Shown here: one piece after another, positions 1-9,782 of the stretch | How positions within the stretch are numbered: position 1 is the first letter of the stretch | How the letters are laid out: each line of letters starts with the position of its first letter | Origin: Candidatus Peregrinibacteria bacterium | GTDB lineage: Bacteria; Patescibacteriota; Gracilibacteria; UBA1369; UM-FILTER-53-11 | Length of the DNA: 47,441 nt | Assembly: GCA_016220145.1 (NCBI GenBank) | Contig: JACRID010000050.1 | Span: 1 to 47,441, forward strand | Direction of reading: 5' to 3' | Made by a program: the position numbers and the translations under genes | Notes under the pieces: model-generated | Database searches by the model: none | What the model was told of the DNA's origin: nothing | The model's input: only the letters and a program-made list of their open reading frames with translations

Positions 1-142
1 TACTGAAAACTTTCCTCCGGTATTTCGCAGGACATACTAAATGATACAGCAACAAGTTCTTGTTATGGCTCTTGACTATATGCTCGCTCACGCGAGCATT
101 CTACCCGCGCAGCAAGCTGCGGGGAATTTTTTCGATTAAAAA

Positions 143-170
143 GATATTCTGCTTCGAAAAGCAGAATATC
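143..170. repeat. Perfect 12-bp inverted repeat (hairpin)
   Basis: GATATTCTGCTT-CGAA-AAGCAGAATATC. Confidence 0.7.
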
Positions 171-341
171 CCATCATCATCACACGTCAATTTTTTTGGC
201 ACTACATTTTTTACGCAATCCCCATTTTCTCCATTCAAAAAGCCAATCCAATCCCGGCTTCAGGGGCTAAGTGGTGAAGATGAGTTAAACCTGAGTTGTT
301 CCAGCTCTTCCGGAAAAGTCATATTTCAACGATTTTTTTGT

Positions 342-476
342 GGCTGGTTGCAGGATGTTTTCTGAGAACAGTTTTTTAGGAAGCAGAGCGAGCATCATGA
401 CGCGAGCGTCCCCCTCACCTCATGAGGTGAGGGGGGCTGCGTTCCACTGTTCGAAGGAAATAGCTTGCAACCAGCC
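342..476. other. Nested multi-stem palindromic element directly downstream of the secDF stop codon
   Basis: Stem GGCTGGTTGCA (342-352)/TGCAACCAGCC (466-476); GAACAGT (366-372)/ACTGTTC (446-452); GGAAGCAG (379-386)/CTGCGTTCC (437-445); hairpin GACGC-GA-GCGTC (399-410); perfect palindrome CCCCCTCACCTCATGAGGTGAGGGGG (410-435). Confidence 0.7.
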
Positions 477-482
477 TTTATC

Positions 483-3400
483 CTAAACATGGCCACTCTT
501 CTTCTGCCACAGCACAAGCAGCGGGCTTGCGATAAAGATTGAAGAATAAGTCCCGACCGTAATACCTATCACAAGCACAAGTATGAAGTTGAATATCGAA
601 GCGCTTCCGAAGATGAGCAGCGCGATCAAAGTGATCAAAGTCGTAACGGAAGTGTTTATCGAACGCCTCATGGTTTGAGTCATACTCTTGTTTGCTGTGT
701 GTGCGAAAGTTTCATCGCGTTCCTGGAAACGCAGATTTTCCCTGATACGATCGAAGACGACGATGGTGTCGTGAACGGAGAAACCAAGCACAGTGAGCAA
801 AGCCGTTATAAAGAGAGCGTCTACTTCAAGTCCAAATACTGCGAATACTCCAATCGGAATAATAATATCGTGAACAAGCGCGACAATTGCGCAAACGCCG
901 AATTTCCACGGGCTGACGTGTTTTGGAACCTTTCGGAAGGCAAATGCCAAGTAGAGAATTATTGCTGCCATTGCGAGCAAGACGGCCATAACGGCCTTTT
1001 GCTTTAGTGTGTCGCCAACCACCGGTCCAATTGTGGTGAAGCGATTTTCCGTCAATGCGCCAAACTTGGCCGTAAGTCCTGCAATAATTTTGTCATGAGT
1101 ATCATTATCAATATGTTCAAGGTGAAGCATGTATTGATTTGTGCCGGGAGAAGTGACGATGCGTGAATTATCAAATGAAATCGCCTGTCTGCCGCTCTCC
1201 AAAGTTGTGCCGGAAGCAGCCGTCGTCTTTGAAGTCGAAGCGCCGACATTAATAATTTTTTCCAGATTTTTCAATTCGGCCTTCAATTCCTCGACCGTGA
1301 CTTTATTGTCGAAAGTGAAATCGAGCAGAGTACCGCCGGTGAAATCCAAGCCAAGCTTTAAGCCGAACATAATCACGGCAACCAAAGAAATTACCAAAAC
1401 GGTTCCGGAGAAGCCGAACCACATTTTTGTTTTTTCAATAATGTGGTACATCTTGCTTGGGGCTTCATGGATTTCTTGGCTTACAGATGCCGGATTCTGT
1501 TGTTCGACCGCCTTGTTTTTCAAGCCCCAAAGCCACATGTTATGGCCCCAGTTTGCTTTCATCACCGCGTTAAGCAATGTCTTTGTGATTGTGATGGCCG
1601 TGAACATGGAGACCAAAATGCCTGCGGCGAGGTTGAATGCGAAACCCTGAATTATGGAAGTGCCGAAATAGAAAAGAATCGCGCATGTGATTAGAGAAGA
1701 GAAGTTTGAGTCGCGGATTGAGCTCCATGCTCTGTCAAAACCGACGTCTACCGCGGAAGTGATCGGCCGGCCGGCTCTTAATTCTTCTTTGGTTCTTTCA
1801 AATATCAAAACGTTAGCATCCACAGCCATACCTATGGAAAGTATTACGCCGGCGATACCTGCAAGCGTTAACACAACCGCGTTGCTAAGCAGGAACGTGA
1901 CGAAGAACAGTATGAAACAACCTAAAACAAAACTGATGAGCTTTTCCCAGCCGCCGTCGCGAGACTTGAGAATTTTGTTAATTATGACGATGAAGATTAG
2001 AACGCCGATGGAAATCGCGAAAGGAAGCGGCAATTCGGACTTAATCAAAAAGAACAAAATTGCGGTGTAAAGAGTTAGTGCCAGTATTGCCACAAGGCCG
2101 GGCAGTCTGTAATTCAGCAACATGAAAATTGCCAAAAGAATAAAGCCGACGATACCGGCTTTTATGCTTTTTTGAAGAGCTTCTTCGCCGAGCGTGGCGC
2201 CGATGGTTGATTGGCCGTTTAAGACAACGGGGGCGGGGATTGCACCGGTATTGAGGTCGCGGGCAAGAGCCTGCGCTTCGTCCACCGTGAATTTTCCGGA
2301 AATCACAGCGTTTCCACCGGAAATTTTTTCATTAACGTTCGGGCTGGAAATCAAATTGCCGCCTACGAAAATTGCGACAGGCTTATCTACGTTTCTTGCG
2401 GTGATGTCTTCGAAAAGTTTTGCGCCCGCAGCATTAAACTTAATGGACACGGTAGGCCTCAAAAATTTGTCGAAAGTAACGTCTGCGCGGTCAAACTGTT
2501 CGCCCGTAAGTCCCGTATCTTGCCAAGGATCCGGTGCGGTGGAAACGAAGATTTGGCTGTATTTAACCTGCGTAAAGTTATCCGCGCGGATAATATGAAA
2601 GCCAAATGGAGTTTCCGTAACTTCCGAAAATTCACCCGGCTTTGTCAGTGTCAATGCGGCGTTTGTGAAAGGCTCGACATATTGGCCATCGGCTTTTACG
2701 GAAACAGGCAATTTTCCGGCTGAGTCTTTTGCCCCCGGTTCATCGGAATTTTCTTTTGCGAGTTTTTTAAAATCTTCGCCCGCCTTCAATTTGCCCAGCA
2801 ATTCGCCGGCCAATTGTTTGGCTTCTTCCTTGTTACGGGTCACGGTTTCCGGAGACTTATCCGCGCCTCTGTAAGAGACCAGAATATGGCTTACTTCCAC
2901 TGATTTTTCATCCTTCGGCAGTAAGCTCGTGTCGCGCCTGCCAAGCAATTTAACGATAAAATATCCCTCCATGGGAGTTATTTGATTATTCTCGCCAACC
3001 GTGTAGCCGTCATTTCCTTCCAGCATTTCGGGCACGACCGTCAGCGTTTCTTTATTTTCAAGCTTGTCGGCAATGCTCTTGTTTGTGATTTCACTTGCGA
3101 ATTTCCAATCATTCTCAAAAAATTTCACTTTGCCCGGCGAGGCGAAAGATTCTTCCTGTCCAACGGCCTCAAAATTCTTCTTTGTGTTCGAAACGTTCTT
3201 AAAAATGCTCTGTGCGATTTTCTTCATCGTCTCCTTATACTCCGGATCTTCCTTTTCACGTTTTTCTTTAAATTCCAGCTGAATTGTTTTGCCTACAATT
3301 CTTTTGGCCTCATTCAAATCTTTTACTCCGGCTAATTCCACCACTATGTGCTGTTCCGTGCCCATTACGGATGTATATATGTTCGGTTCAGACACACCCA

Positions 3401-3659
3401 AACCGTTCACTCGGCGGTTAATGACGTTTTTTACGCCTTCAACTACCGTTTTCTGGTCCTTTTGAGGAACTTTTCGGAGATCGACTTTGTAATCAAGTTG
3501 AGAACCTCCTTGCAAATCAAGTCCAAGGTGCACTTTTGCGTCCTTTATTGAAGTCGGCGTACCCGGAATTATCTTGTACTTTGATGGTAAATCAAAGTAT
3601 CCCAGTGCGAGGGCGAAAAGTACGATTATTGCGATTTTGGATGCGGTTGAACGGAACAT
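483..3659 (-). CDS. secDF: SecD-SecF fusion protein translocase subunit with inserted parvulin-type PPIase domain
   Basis: SecD motifs (HLGLDLQGGSQLDY; AGAKLFEDITARNVDKPVAIFVGG; ISGKFTVDEAQALARDLNTGAIPAPV), SecF motifs (LGLDFTGGTLLDF; FSVHDTIVVFDRIREN), and VSHILVSY...FGFHIIRAD parvulin signature in the SecD half. Confidence 0.95.
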   Translation of the reverse strand: MFRSTASKIAIIVLFALALGYFDLPSKYKIIPGTPTSIKDAKVHLGLDLQGGSQLDYKVDLRKVPQKDQKTVVEGVKNVINRRVNGLGVSEPNIYTSVMGTEQHIVVELAGVKDLNEAKRIVGKTIQLEFKEKREKEDPEYKETMKKIAQSIFKNVSNTKKNFEAVGQEESFASPGKVKFFENDWKFASEITNKSIADKLENKETLTVVPEMLEGNDGYTVGENNQITPMEGYFIVKLLGRRDTSLLPKDEKSVEVSHILVSYRGADKSPETVTRNKEEAKQLAGELLGKLKAGEDFKKLAKENSDEPGAKDSAGKLPVSVKADGQYVEPFTNAALTLTKPGEFSEVTETPFGFHIIRADNFTQVKYSQIFVSTAPDPWQDTGLTGEQFDRADVTFDKFLRPTVSIKFNAAGAKLFEDITARNVDKPVAIFVGGNLISSPNVNEKISGGNAVISGKFTVDEAQALARDLNTGAIPAPVVLNGQSTIGATLGEEALQKSIKAGIVGFILLAIFMLLNYRLPGLVAILALTLYTAILFFLIKSELPLPFAISIGVLIFIVIINKILKSRDGGWEKLISFVLGCFILFFVTFLLSNAVVLTLAGIAGVILSIGMAVDANVLIFERTKEELRAGRPITSAVDVGFDRAWSSIRDSNFSSLITCAILFYFGTSIIQGFAFNLAAGILVSMFTAITITKTLLNAVMKANWGHNMWLWGLKNKAVEQQNPASVSQEIHEAPSKMYHIIEKTKMWFGFSGTVLVISLVAVIMFGLKLGLDFTGGTLLDFTFDNKVTVEELKAELKNLEKIINVGASTSKTTAASGTTLESGRQAISFDNSRIVTSPGTNQYMLHLEHIDNDTHDKIIAGLTAKFGALTENRFTTIGPVVGDTLKQKAVMAVLLAMAAIILYLAFAFRKVPKHVSPWKFGVCAIVALVHDIIIPIGVFAVFGLEVDALFITALLTVLGFSVHDTIVVFDRIRENLRFQERDETFAHTANKSMTQTMRRSINTSVTTLITLIALLIFGSASIFNFILVLVIGITVGTYSSIFIASPLLVLWQKKSGHV

Positions 3660-3696
3660 AGTGTTTTAGGGTAAATATTAAATAATATAGTAAAAG

Positions 3697-4119
3697 TTAT
3701 TTGGATTTTATTTTCTTTGAGAGCTTCGCGTCAAGTTTGTCATCGTTTCCTTGGCCCGTACGTCCATAGTCATCGTCCAGCTTTATTACATCATCAAGTT
3801 CAGGTGTGGAGACTTCAAAGATAAGAGAATCCTCCAGCGCTTCGAGCCGGTGAATCGTTCCCTGAAAAATGTCCACCTTATCGCCGGCTTCCATAATAAT
3901 AGTTTTTAGCTTTTTGGGACTGTTGCCGATCATCAATTTGGCCTTACCCTGCATCAAAAACTGCGTTTCCGTTTTTTGCGCATGCAATTGAAGAGAAAAT
4001 CGGTGCCCCTTCTTTATCTCAAGTATTTTACCGGCATATTTGTCAGTCCAAGCGAACCAAATTTCACGACCCCACGGTTTCGGTTTTTCGATCAGCTCAC
4101 GCAGAAATTTTCCTCGCAT
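3697..4119 (-). CDS. Cupin-type mannose-6-phosphate isomerase (type II PMI C-terminal-like)
   Basis: EKPWG-like start (EKPKPWGREIWFA) and cupin pattern KKGHRFSLQLHAQKTETQFLMQGKAKL...GDKVDIFQGTIHRLEA; next to the ManC homolog. Confidence 0.85.
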   Translation of the reverse strand: MRGKFLRELIEKPKPWGREIWFAWTDKYAGKILEIKKGHRFSLQLHAQKTETQFLMQGKAKLMIGNSPKKLKTIIMEAGDKVDIFQGTIHRLEALEDSLIFEVSTPELDDVIKLDDDYGRTGQGNDDKLDAKLSKKIKSK

Positions 4120-4143
4120 AACGGAGGGTATTCTAGCATAGTA

Positions 4144-4168
4144 GGGAAGTAGGGAGTAGGGTGTAGGG
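4144..4168 (+). other. Canonical G-quadruplex-forming motif
   Basis: GGGAAGTAGGGAGTAGGGTGTAGGG: four G3 tracts with loops of 4-5 nt. Confidence 0.55.
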
Positions 4169-4265
4169 ACTCCGCAGGGATGAGTTTTTTGAAAATACGC
4201 CCGCCCCCCGTAAAGCGCCTTTCAATAGGGCCCTATATCTCCACTACCTACGTGTCCCTACAATC

Positions 4266-5306
4266 CTACAGAAACCTTTCCTTCTTCTTTTTCTTTATTT
4301 CCTCGATCAATTTCTTGGCTTCGCCGGCTTTGCTCTTTGGCATAACCAAAAGAGCCTCAGGAGTATCCACAATAACCATATCTTTTATGCCATATGTAAC
4401 GATCAATTTACCGCTTTCTCCAAGGATAACCGATCCTGCGGTGTCTATTCCAACATGGTCGCCGATACTGACGTTTTCGCTTTCCTGAAACGCTAATTCC
4501 TCATGCAATGCGGCCCAATTCCCGATATCGTTCCAACCAAGTTCAGCCGGAATCACATTTACCGTGTTTGACGCGATTTTTTCCATTATCGCGTAGTCGA
4601 TTGAGATTTTTTGCGCCTTCTCATATGTAGAACTGTTTTCTGTATTTTTGTAAATATCCGGCGCAAATTGTTTGAATTTATTTAAGATTGTACCAACTTT
4701 CCACATATACAGTCCGGTATTCCAAAGATATTTGTAGGAATTTAGGAATTTTTTGGCAGTTTCAATGTTTGGTTTCTCCACGAATTTCTCAAGTTCATAA
4801 ATTTCCAGACCTTCTCTAGATTCAGAAATCGTTTGCCCAATACGTATATATCCAAGATTAGGATTCGGATATTTTGCGCGCACCGCAACAACCCCAAGAC
4901 GATTTGTTTTTTTGATGTGTTTTTCGGTAAAAAGCAAAGCGCGTTTAAATTCCTCCGGCTTCTGAATAAGATGATCCGCGTAAATAATCGCCATTACCTC
5001 ATTTTTAAAGCCCTTTTGGGCCAGATAATGGGCGGCGTAACAAATGCCGGGCGCCGTGTCGCGCATTGCCGGCTCGATTATCAGATTTTCTTTTGGCAAA
5101 TTTTTTAATTGCTGGCGCACCAGTTTTTCGTACTGAACGTTGGTGGCAACAAAAATATCCGCCGGTTTAAGGAAAGAAAGCCTCTCAAAAGTCTGTTGCA
5201 ACATCGTTTTATTGCCGACAAACGTGTGAAACTGCTTGGGTTTGATGTCGCGGCTCATCGGCCACAACCTTGTGCCTGTTCCTCCGGCTAAAATTACTGC
5301 TTTCAT
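4266..5306 (-). CDS. manC: Mannose-1-phosphate guanylyltransferase
   Basis: MKAVILAGGTGTRLWPMSRDIKPKQF nucleotidyltransferase signature; FVEKPN; AELGWNDIGNW. Confidence 0.93.
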   Translation of the reverse strand: MKAVILAGGTGTRLWPMSRDIKPKQFHTFVGNKTMLQQTFERLSFLKPADIFVATNVQYEKLVRQQLKNLPKENLIIEPAMRDTAPGICYAAHYLAQKGFKNEVMAIIYADHLIQKPEEFKRALLFTEKHIKKTNRLGVVAVRAKYPNPNLGYIRIGQTISESREGLEIYELEKFVEKPNIETAKKFLNSYKYLWNTGLYMWKVGTILNKFKQFAPDIYKNTENSSTYEKAQKISIDYAIMEKIASNTVNVIPAELGWNDIGNWAALHEELAFQESENVSIGDHVGIDTAGSVILGESGKLIVTYGIKDMVIVDTPEALLVMPKSKAGEAKKLIEEIKKKKKERFL

Positions 5307-5356
5307 ATTCGGGAGGCTACTGTACTATAAAAATAAGGAATTGTACAGGCTTGGGT

Positions 5357-6904
5357 TTATATAAGGCTTACACCCGTCATCTCCTCCGGTTTTTTGATGC
5401 CCATCAGGTGCAAAAGCGTCGGACTGACGTTTTGAAGACCGCCTTCAGGAGCAAGCTTAGTGTTTTCCTTGGTAATGTCTTTGCCAATCACTATAAAAGG
5501 CACCGGATTGGTAGTGTGGCTTGGGCACTGTTCGCCATTTTCTTCATAAATCTTATATTCGGCGTTGCCGTGGTCACCAACTATCAAAATCTTGTAATCA
5601 TTCTTAAGTGCCTCAGGGACAACCTTTCCCAAACATTCGTCCACCGTTTCCACCGCCTTTATGGTAGCCTTCAAATCCCCGGAATGGCCTACCAGGTCGC
5701 AATTCGCAAAATTTAAAACAATAAGCGCGTACTCCTTTGAATCGAGTTTTGGAAGCAGCGCCTGCGTTATTTCTCTCGCGCTCATCTCGGGTTTTTCTGC
5801 ATAAGAAGGGCATTTTGGCGAGTGAATCATGAGTCTGTCCTCGCCTCGCAGCGGTTCCTCAACCTGGCTATTGAAAAAGAAAGTCACGTGCGCATATTTC
5901 TCCGTTTCCGCAATTCTAAATTGCTTAAGATTAAGGTTAGAAATGACCTCGCCAAGATTATTTTTGATTACAGGAGTGTGAAAAAGCACTGGCGCCTTCT
6001 CTGAAAACGGCCCCATGCAAACAAAATACGGACGCACTATTTTCTTCTCTTTAAATTTTATGCCGTGGCCGGTTTTCGGGTCAGTTTCACCTGTAAAAGC
6101 CCAGGTTAGTTGGCGGCTTCGGTCGCTTCTGTAATTCCAAAAAATCACTGAATCTTTGTCTTTTATAACCCCGTGTTCGTCCAAAATTATCGGATCGATG
6201 TAATAATCCGTTTCAATGCCGCGCTTATATGCATTTTCAATTGCCTTTAGAGGATCGGTTTCGTGAACGCCTTCGCCAAGCGCATAAAGATTATATGCCT
6301 TTTCCACGCGGTCCCAGTTCGTGTCGCGGTCCATCGCAAAAAAGCGGCCTATAATGCTCGCAATTTTTACATTTTTCTCCATTCCAAGTTCCTTAATCTT
6401 CGCCCGAATTTGCTTTATAAATACATCAGCGGAGCGTTCCGGCACGTCGCGTCCATCCGTAATCGCGTGAATGTACACCTTATAAACCTTCTCGCGTTTC
6501 GCCAGTTCCAAAAGTGCAAAAAGATGATCGATGTGGGAATGAACACCCTGGTCCGAAATCATGCCTATTAAATGCAGTGCGGCCTTTTCGATTTTATTTA
6601 CGCGTTTGCAGGCCTCACGTAACGGCGCTTTCTTGAAAAAACTTCCATCTTGAATTGCGCGATTAATTTCTTCCAGCGGCTGAAAAACAATGCGCCCGGC
6701 GCCGATTGTATAATGCCCGACCTCGGATCCGCCCTGCATCCCGGCCGGAATACCGACGGCTTCGCCGGAAGCCTTTAAAGTCGTCCAGGGATACTTTTTC
6801 TTAAGTTCGGTGATTACAGGCGTTTTAGCCGAAGTTATGGCATTGCCTTTATAGACTTTCCCTTCGCCGAATCCGTCCAAAATTACAAGTAGAGCTTTAT
6901 TCAT
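5357..6904 (-). CDS. gpmI: 2,3-bisphosphoglycerate-independent phosphoglycerate mutase
   Basis: LLVILDGFGEG; GGSEVGHYTIGAGR; HAITDGRDVPERSA; FNSQVEEPLRGEDR; VGDHGNAE. Confidence 0.95.
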   Translation of the reverse strand: MNKALLVILDGFGEGKVYKGNAITSAKTPVITELKKKYPWTTLKASGEAVGIPAGMQGGSEVGHYTIGAGRIVFQPLEEINRAIQDGSFFKKAPLREACKRVNKIEKAALHLIGMISDQGVHSHIDHLFALLELAKREKVYKVYIHAITDGRDVPERSADVFIKQIRAKIKELGMEKNVKIASIIGRFFAMDRDTNWDRVEKAYNLYALGEGVHETDPLKAIENAYKRGIETDYYIDPIILDEHGVIKDKDSVIFWNYRSDRSRQLTWAFTGETDPKTGHGIKFKEKKIVRPYFVCMGPFSEKAPVLFHTPVIKNNLGEVISNLNLKQFRIAETEKYAHVTFFFNSQVEEPLRGEDRLMIHSPKCPSYAEKPEMSAREITQALLPKLDSKEYALIVLNFANCDLVGHSGDLKATIKAVETVDECLGKVVPEALKNDYKILIVGDHGNAEYKIYEENGEQCPSHTTNPVPFIVIGKDITKENTKLAPEGGLQNVSPTLLHLMGIKKPEEMTGVSLI

Positions 6905-6905
6905 A

Positions 6906-7712
6906 TTAAAATCCTAAACTGCCCAAATACCATTGCATTAAGTTTTGTCCGAAAAATATTGTAATTAAGGTTCCTGTGACCAAAAACGGTGCAAATGGAA
7001 TTTTTAAACCGAAGAATTTTCCGGCGCGTATCGCAACAATCAAAGAAACCACGCTACCTATCAAATAAGACAAAAAGAGCGCGACGATAACCAATTTCCA
7101 TCCCAATATAACTCCCATGAATGCGCCGATTCGTAAGTCTCCAAGCCCGATCCAAGCACCTTTTGAAATCAATGCCTGAAGTCCGAAGAATAAAGCGGCG
7201 CCGGAGCCTCCGATTAGAGCATCAACAAGTGAAGGGGTGGCCGGAGCGCCGAGCGTCGCTATCAAACCAATCAAAATCGCCGGCAGCAAAAGCTCGTCCG
7301 CAACCTTCATGTAATGCAAATCGAAGAAGAAAGTCGCTATTAAAATAAATGAATAAAAAGCATACAAAAGATAAACTCCCAAAATCGTCAGAGAAAAATT
7401 AAGTTGAACGTCTACGAAAGTGAATTTGAAAAACAGAGCGGCGAAAACCATTCCCATCAACACTTCAATCAGCGGATACATATAAGAGATTTCTTTGCTG
7501 CAATAGCGGCACTTTCCGCGAAGCGTCATATAGCTCAAAATCGGCACCAAATCCAGCGGCGCGAGCTTTGTGTCGCACTCCGTGCAGGCTGACCTTCCGG
7601 TTACAATGCTGCGTTTTTTCGAATGAAGTCTGTAAATTACAACGCCGGCGAAACTCCCGAATGCCGCGCCGATGATAAATAGCGAGATGACGGCGACTGG
7701 AATGATATACAT
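6906..7712 (-). CDS. Prepilin peptidase (A24 family)
   Basis: GAAFGSFAGVVIYRL, C-x2-C pairs (CTECDTKLAPLDLVPILSYMTLRGKCRYCSKEIS), polytopic, IGLGDLRIGAFMG. Start moved to MYIIPVAV (7712) from the ORF-track start. Confidence 0.92.
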   Translation of the reverse strand: MYIIPVAVISLFIIGAAFGSFAGVVIYRLHSKKRSIVTGRSACTECDTKLAPLDLVPILSYMTLRGKCRYCSKEISYMYPLIEVLMGMVFAALFFKFTFVDVQLNFSLTILGVYLLYAFYSFILIATFFFDLHYMKVADELLLPAILIGLIATLGAPATPSLVDALIGGSGAALFFGLQALISKGAWIGLGDLRIGAFMGVILGWKLVIVALFLSYLIGSVVSLIVAIRAGKFFGLKIPFAPFLVTGTLITIFFGQNLMQWYLGSLGF

Positions 7713-7734
7713 AAATTTGCTTTGGTTAAATTGG

Positions 7735-9282
7735 TTAAAGAAGTGAAAGCGATGGTATTGAATCCAATTGGGCGTCGTCCAGCAGCGTTTCAAGCGCCGG
7801 AGCATTTGGACTTAAATTGATTGGAGTTGGCAGGGGAGTGGATTTTAAGTGATCATATTTGAGTCCCGCCGTCGCGCCAACCGAATCGTTCCCCGATTTT
7901 TGAGAAATACTGATTGCCGTTTCATAATAACTCAGCGCTTGTTTATAGTTTTTTTGATTTTCTTCCAATTGCCCAAGATTTAAATAAGCTTCGCTTAATT
8001 CGGGATCGATTGTGAGCGCTTTTTTAAGATGAGTTCGCGCGTTTGTAAAATCATCGTTTGAAAATTCCGCCCATCCGAGCAGATTGAAGCTCATGGCGCT
8101 ACCGGGATGAGTTTCAATCGCCTTAAGGCCGAGTATCAAAGCCTCTTTTGGCTGTTTTAAGTGATTTATAGCCAGTGCCAGGGGTCTTATAAATCTTCGA
8201 ATGTCCGAAGTATCGGTCAAAACGGCTTCTTTATATAATGGGAACGCTTTTTCAAAATCGCCGAGGTCAAAATAAGTGTCTGCAATGTACTGTTTCGCCA
8301 AAATTCGCGGCTGCCAGCCAAGTTTTAGGGCTTGTTCAAAGTCCGCAATGGCCGCCGTATATTTTTTCTGGTTTCGTAAAGCAATTCCGCGGTAAAAATA
8401 ACCGGCAGGATGGTTTGAATCCAAATCAATGGCCTTTTTTAGGGCATCTTCGGCGTCCGACCATTTTTGTTCGTTCAAAAATGCATGGCCGAGCACAATC
8501 CAAACGTCGCGGTAGTCGTGCTGCGTTTTTAGCGCATTAAAGGCCAATTCTATCGAAAGTCCGTATTCTCCGACTTGGTCAAAAGCCTGTGCAAGCATCG
8601 CCTGTAAAAATTCGATTTTCCCGTCGCGCGCAAGTTCAAAATCTCTGTAAACAGTAAGAATTCTTTGTGCGTTGGTTTTAATGGCTTCGTCGTTTCCAAG
8701 AGTCAGACTTTTTATTAGAAAGTTTTTTGCATTGTCCTGCTCGTTCAAAAAAGCGGCGATTAGTCCTTGATAATAAGCTGACGTTTGCGTTTCGGGTGTC
8801 ATTTGAGCAAGCCGTGTTTTTGCATCCAGCACTTTTCTTAGTCCAAGCAAACTTTTTACGGCTTTTATTTTTAGTGCCGCATTTTGAGGGCTTAAATTAA
8901 CCGCAAAATCAAAATTCTGCAAAGCGTATTGATATGCCTTTTGCGACATAAAAACGTTGCCGATTTTTTCATATGGTACAACTTCTTTCGGTACGATTTC
9001 AGAGGCTTTTTGGTAAGAAGCAAGCGCTTTGTCAAATTCACCCTTATATGTGTAATTATCACCACTGTCGAGAAGTTCCTTGTAAGTCAGGTTTTTGGGA
9101 GCTTGAGTGCGCTTAACTTTAGTCTGAATTATAGGTGGCAGTGGTTGTTCTGCGGATCCTTTTAAGTTCAAGCTCGGGATTTGTATTACATTGAAAAATA
9201 TAAGGCCGAAAACAACCGCGGAAACCACCAGAATTGAGACTATTACCTTAAGTGCCGTCATCAAATGTGTGTTTTGTGTCAT
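7735..9282 (-). CDS. N-terminally anchored TPR-repeat protein
   Basis: Repeated TPR motifs (AYLNLGQLEENQKNYKQALSYYETAI; PAGYFYRGIALRNQKKYTAAIADFEQALKLG) after one TM segment. Start at MTQNTHLM gives an ATGA overlap with ruvC. Confidence 0.88.
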   Translation of the reverse strand: MTQNTHLMTALKVIVSILVVSAVVFGLIFFNVIQIPSLNLKGSAEQPLPPIIQTKVKRTQAPKNLTYKELLDSGDNYTYKGEFDKALASYQKASEIVPKEVVPYEKIGNVFMSQKAYQYALQNFDFAVNLSPQNAALKIKAVKSLLGLRKVLDAKTRLAQMTPETQTSAYYQGLIAAFLNEQDNAKNFLIKSLTLGNDEAIKTNAQRILTVYRDFELARDGKIEFLQAMLAQAFDQVGEYGLSIELAFNALKTQHDYRDVWIVLGHAFLNEQKWSDAEDALKKAIDLDSNHPAGYFYRGIALRNQKKYTAAIADFEQALKLGWQPRILAKQYIADTYFDLGDFEKAFPLYKEAVLTDTSDIRRFIRPLALAINHLKQPKEALILGLKAIETHPGSAMSFNLLGWAEFSNDDFTNARTHLKKALTIDPELSEAYLNLGQLEENQKNYKQALSYYETAISISQKSGNDSVGATAGLKYDHLKSTPLPTPINLSPNAPALETLLDDAQLDSIPSLSLL

Positions 9283-9743
9283 GTTCTTGTGGTGAGGAGG
9301 CAAATTGCGCAGGCTATTGCGTCCGCAGTGTCGTCTTGATTTATATCGATTCCCAGAGTGCATTGTAACATTTTTCTGATTTGAAGTTTGTCGGCTTTTG
9401 AATCGCCGGCGACGGCTGATTTTATGTGGGCGGGATTGAATTCCGTTATATGGATTCCGTATTCTTCCAAAACCTCGGCGATGACGCCGCGCGCGTGCGA
9501 AACCTTCATTGCGGTTTTAACGTTTTTCGAGAAATAAATGTGTTCCAAACCTGCGGCGGCCGGCTTCCACTGTTTAAGCACGCTTTTTAAGTCGTTTGCC
9601 AATATATTTAAACGAGTGGGGAAGGGAAGTTTGCCGGACGTTTTTATGCAGCCGCAATCAAGCAAAAGCATTTTTCTGCCGGACATCTCCAAGACGGCAA
9701 AACCGGTTCGTTCAATGCCGGGATCGATGCCGATGACTTTCAT
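9279..9743 (-). CDS. ruvC: Holliday junction resolvase RuvC
   Basis: MKVIGIDPGIERTGFAV; GLEHIYFSKNVKTAMKVSHARGV; DDTADAIACAICL. Confidence 0.94.
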   Translation of the reverse strand: MKVIGIDPGIERTGFAVLEMSGRKMLLLDCGCIKTSGKLPFPTRLNILANDLKSVLKQWKPAAAGLEHIYFSKNVKTAMKVSHARGVIAEVLEEYGIHITEFNPAHIKSAVAGDSKADKLQIRKMLQCTLGIDINQDDTADAIACAICLLTTRT

Positions 9744-9782
9744 GGTGTAATTCTAACACTATAGGTTGTATATGAAAGTTAA

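Noticed and set aside
60-365. 101-aa ORF at the window start
   Set aside because: Low-complexity, runs through hairpins and shows no recognisable motif.
675-2874. Many + strand ORFs antisense to secDF (675-1007, 1141-1650, 1687-2070, 2194-2598, etc.)
   Set aside because: They are fully antisense to a strongly supported gene; likewise for other antisense ORFs across the window.
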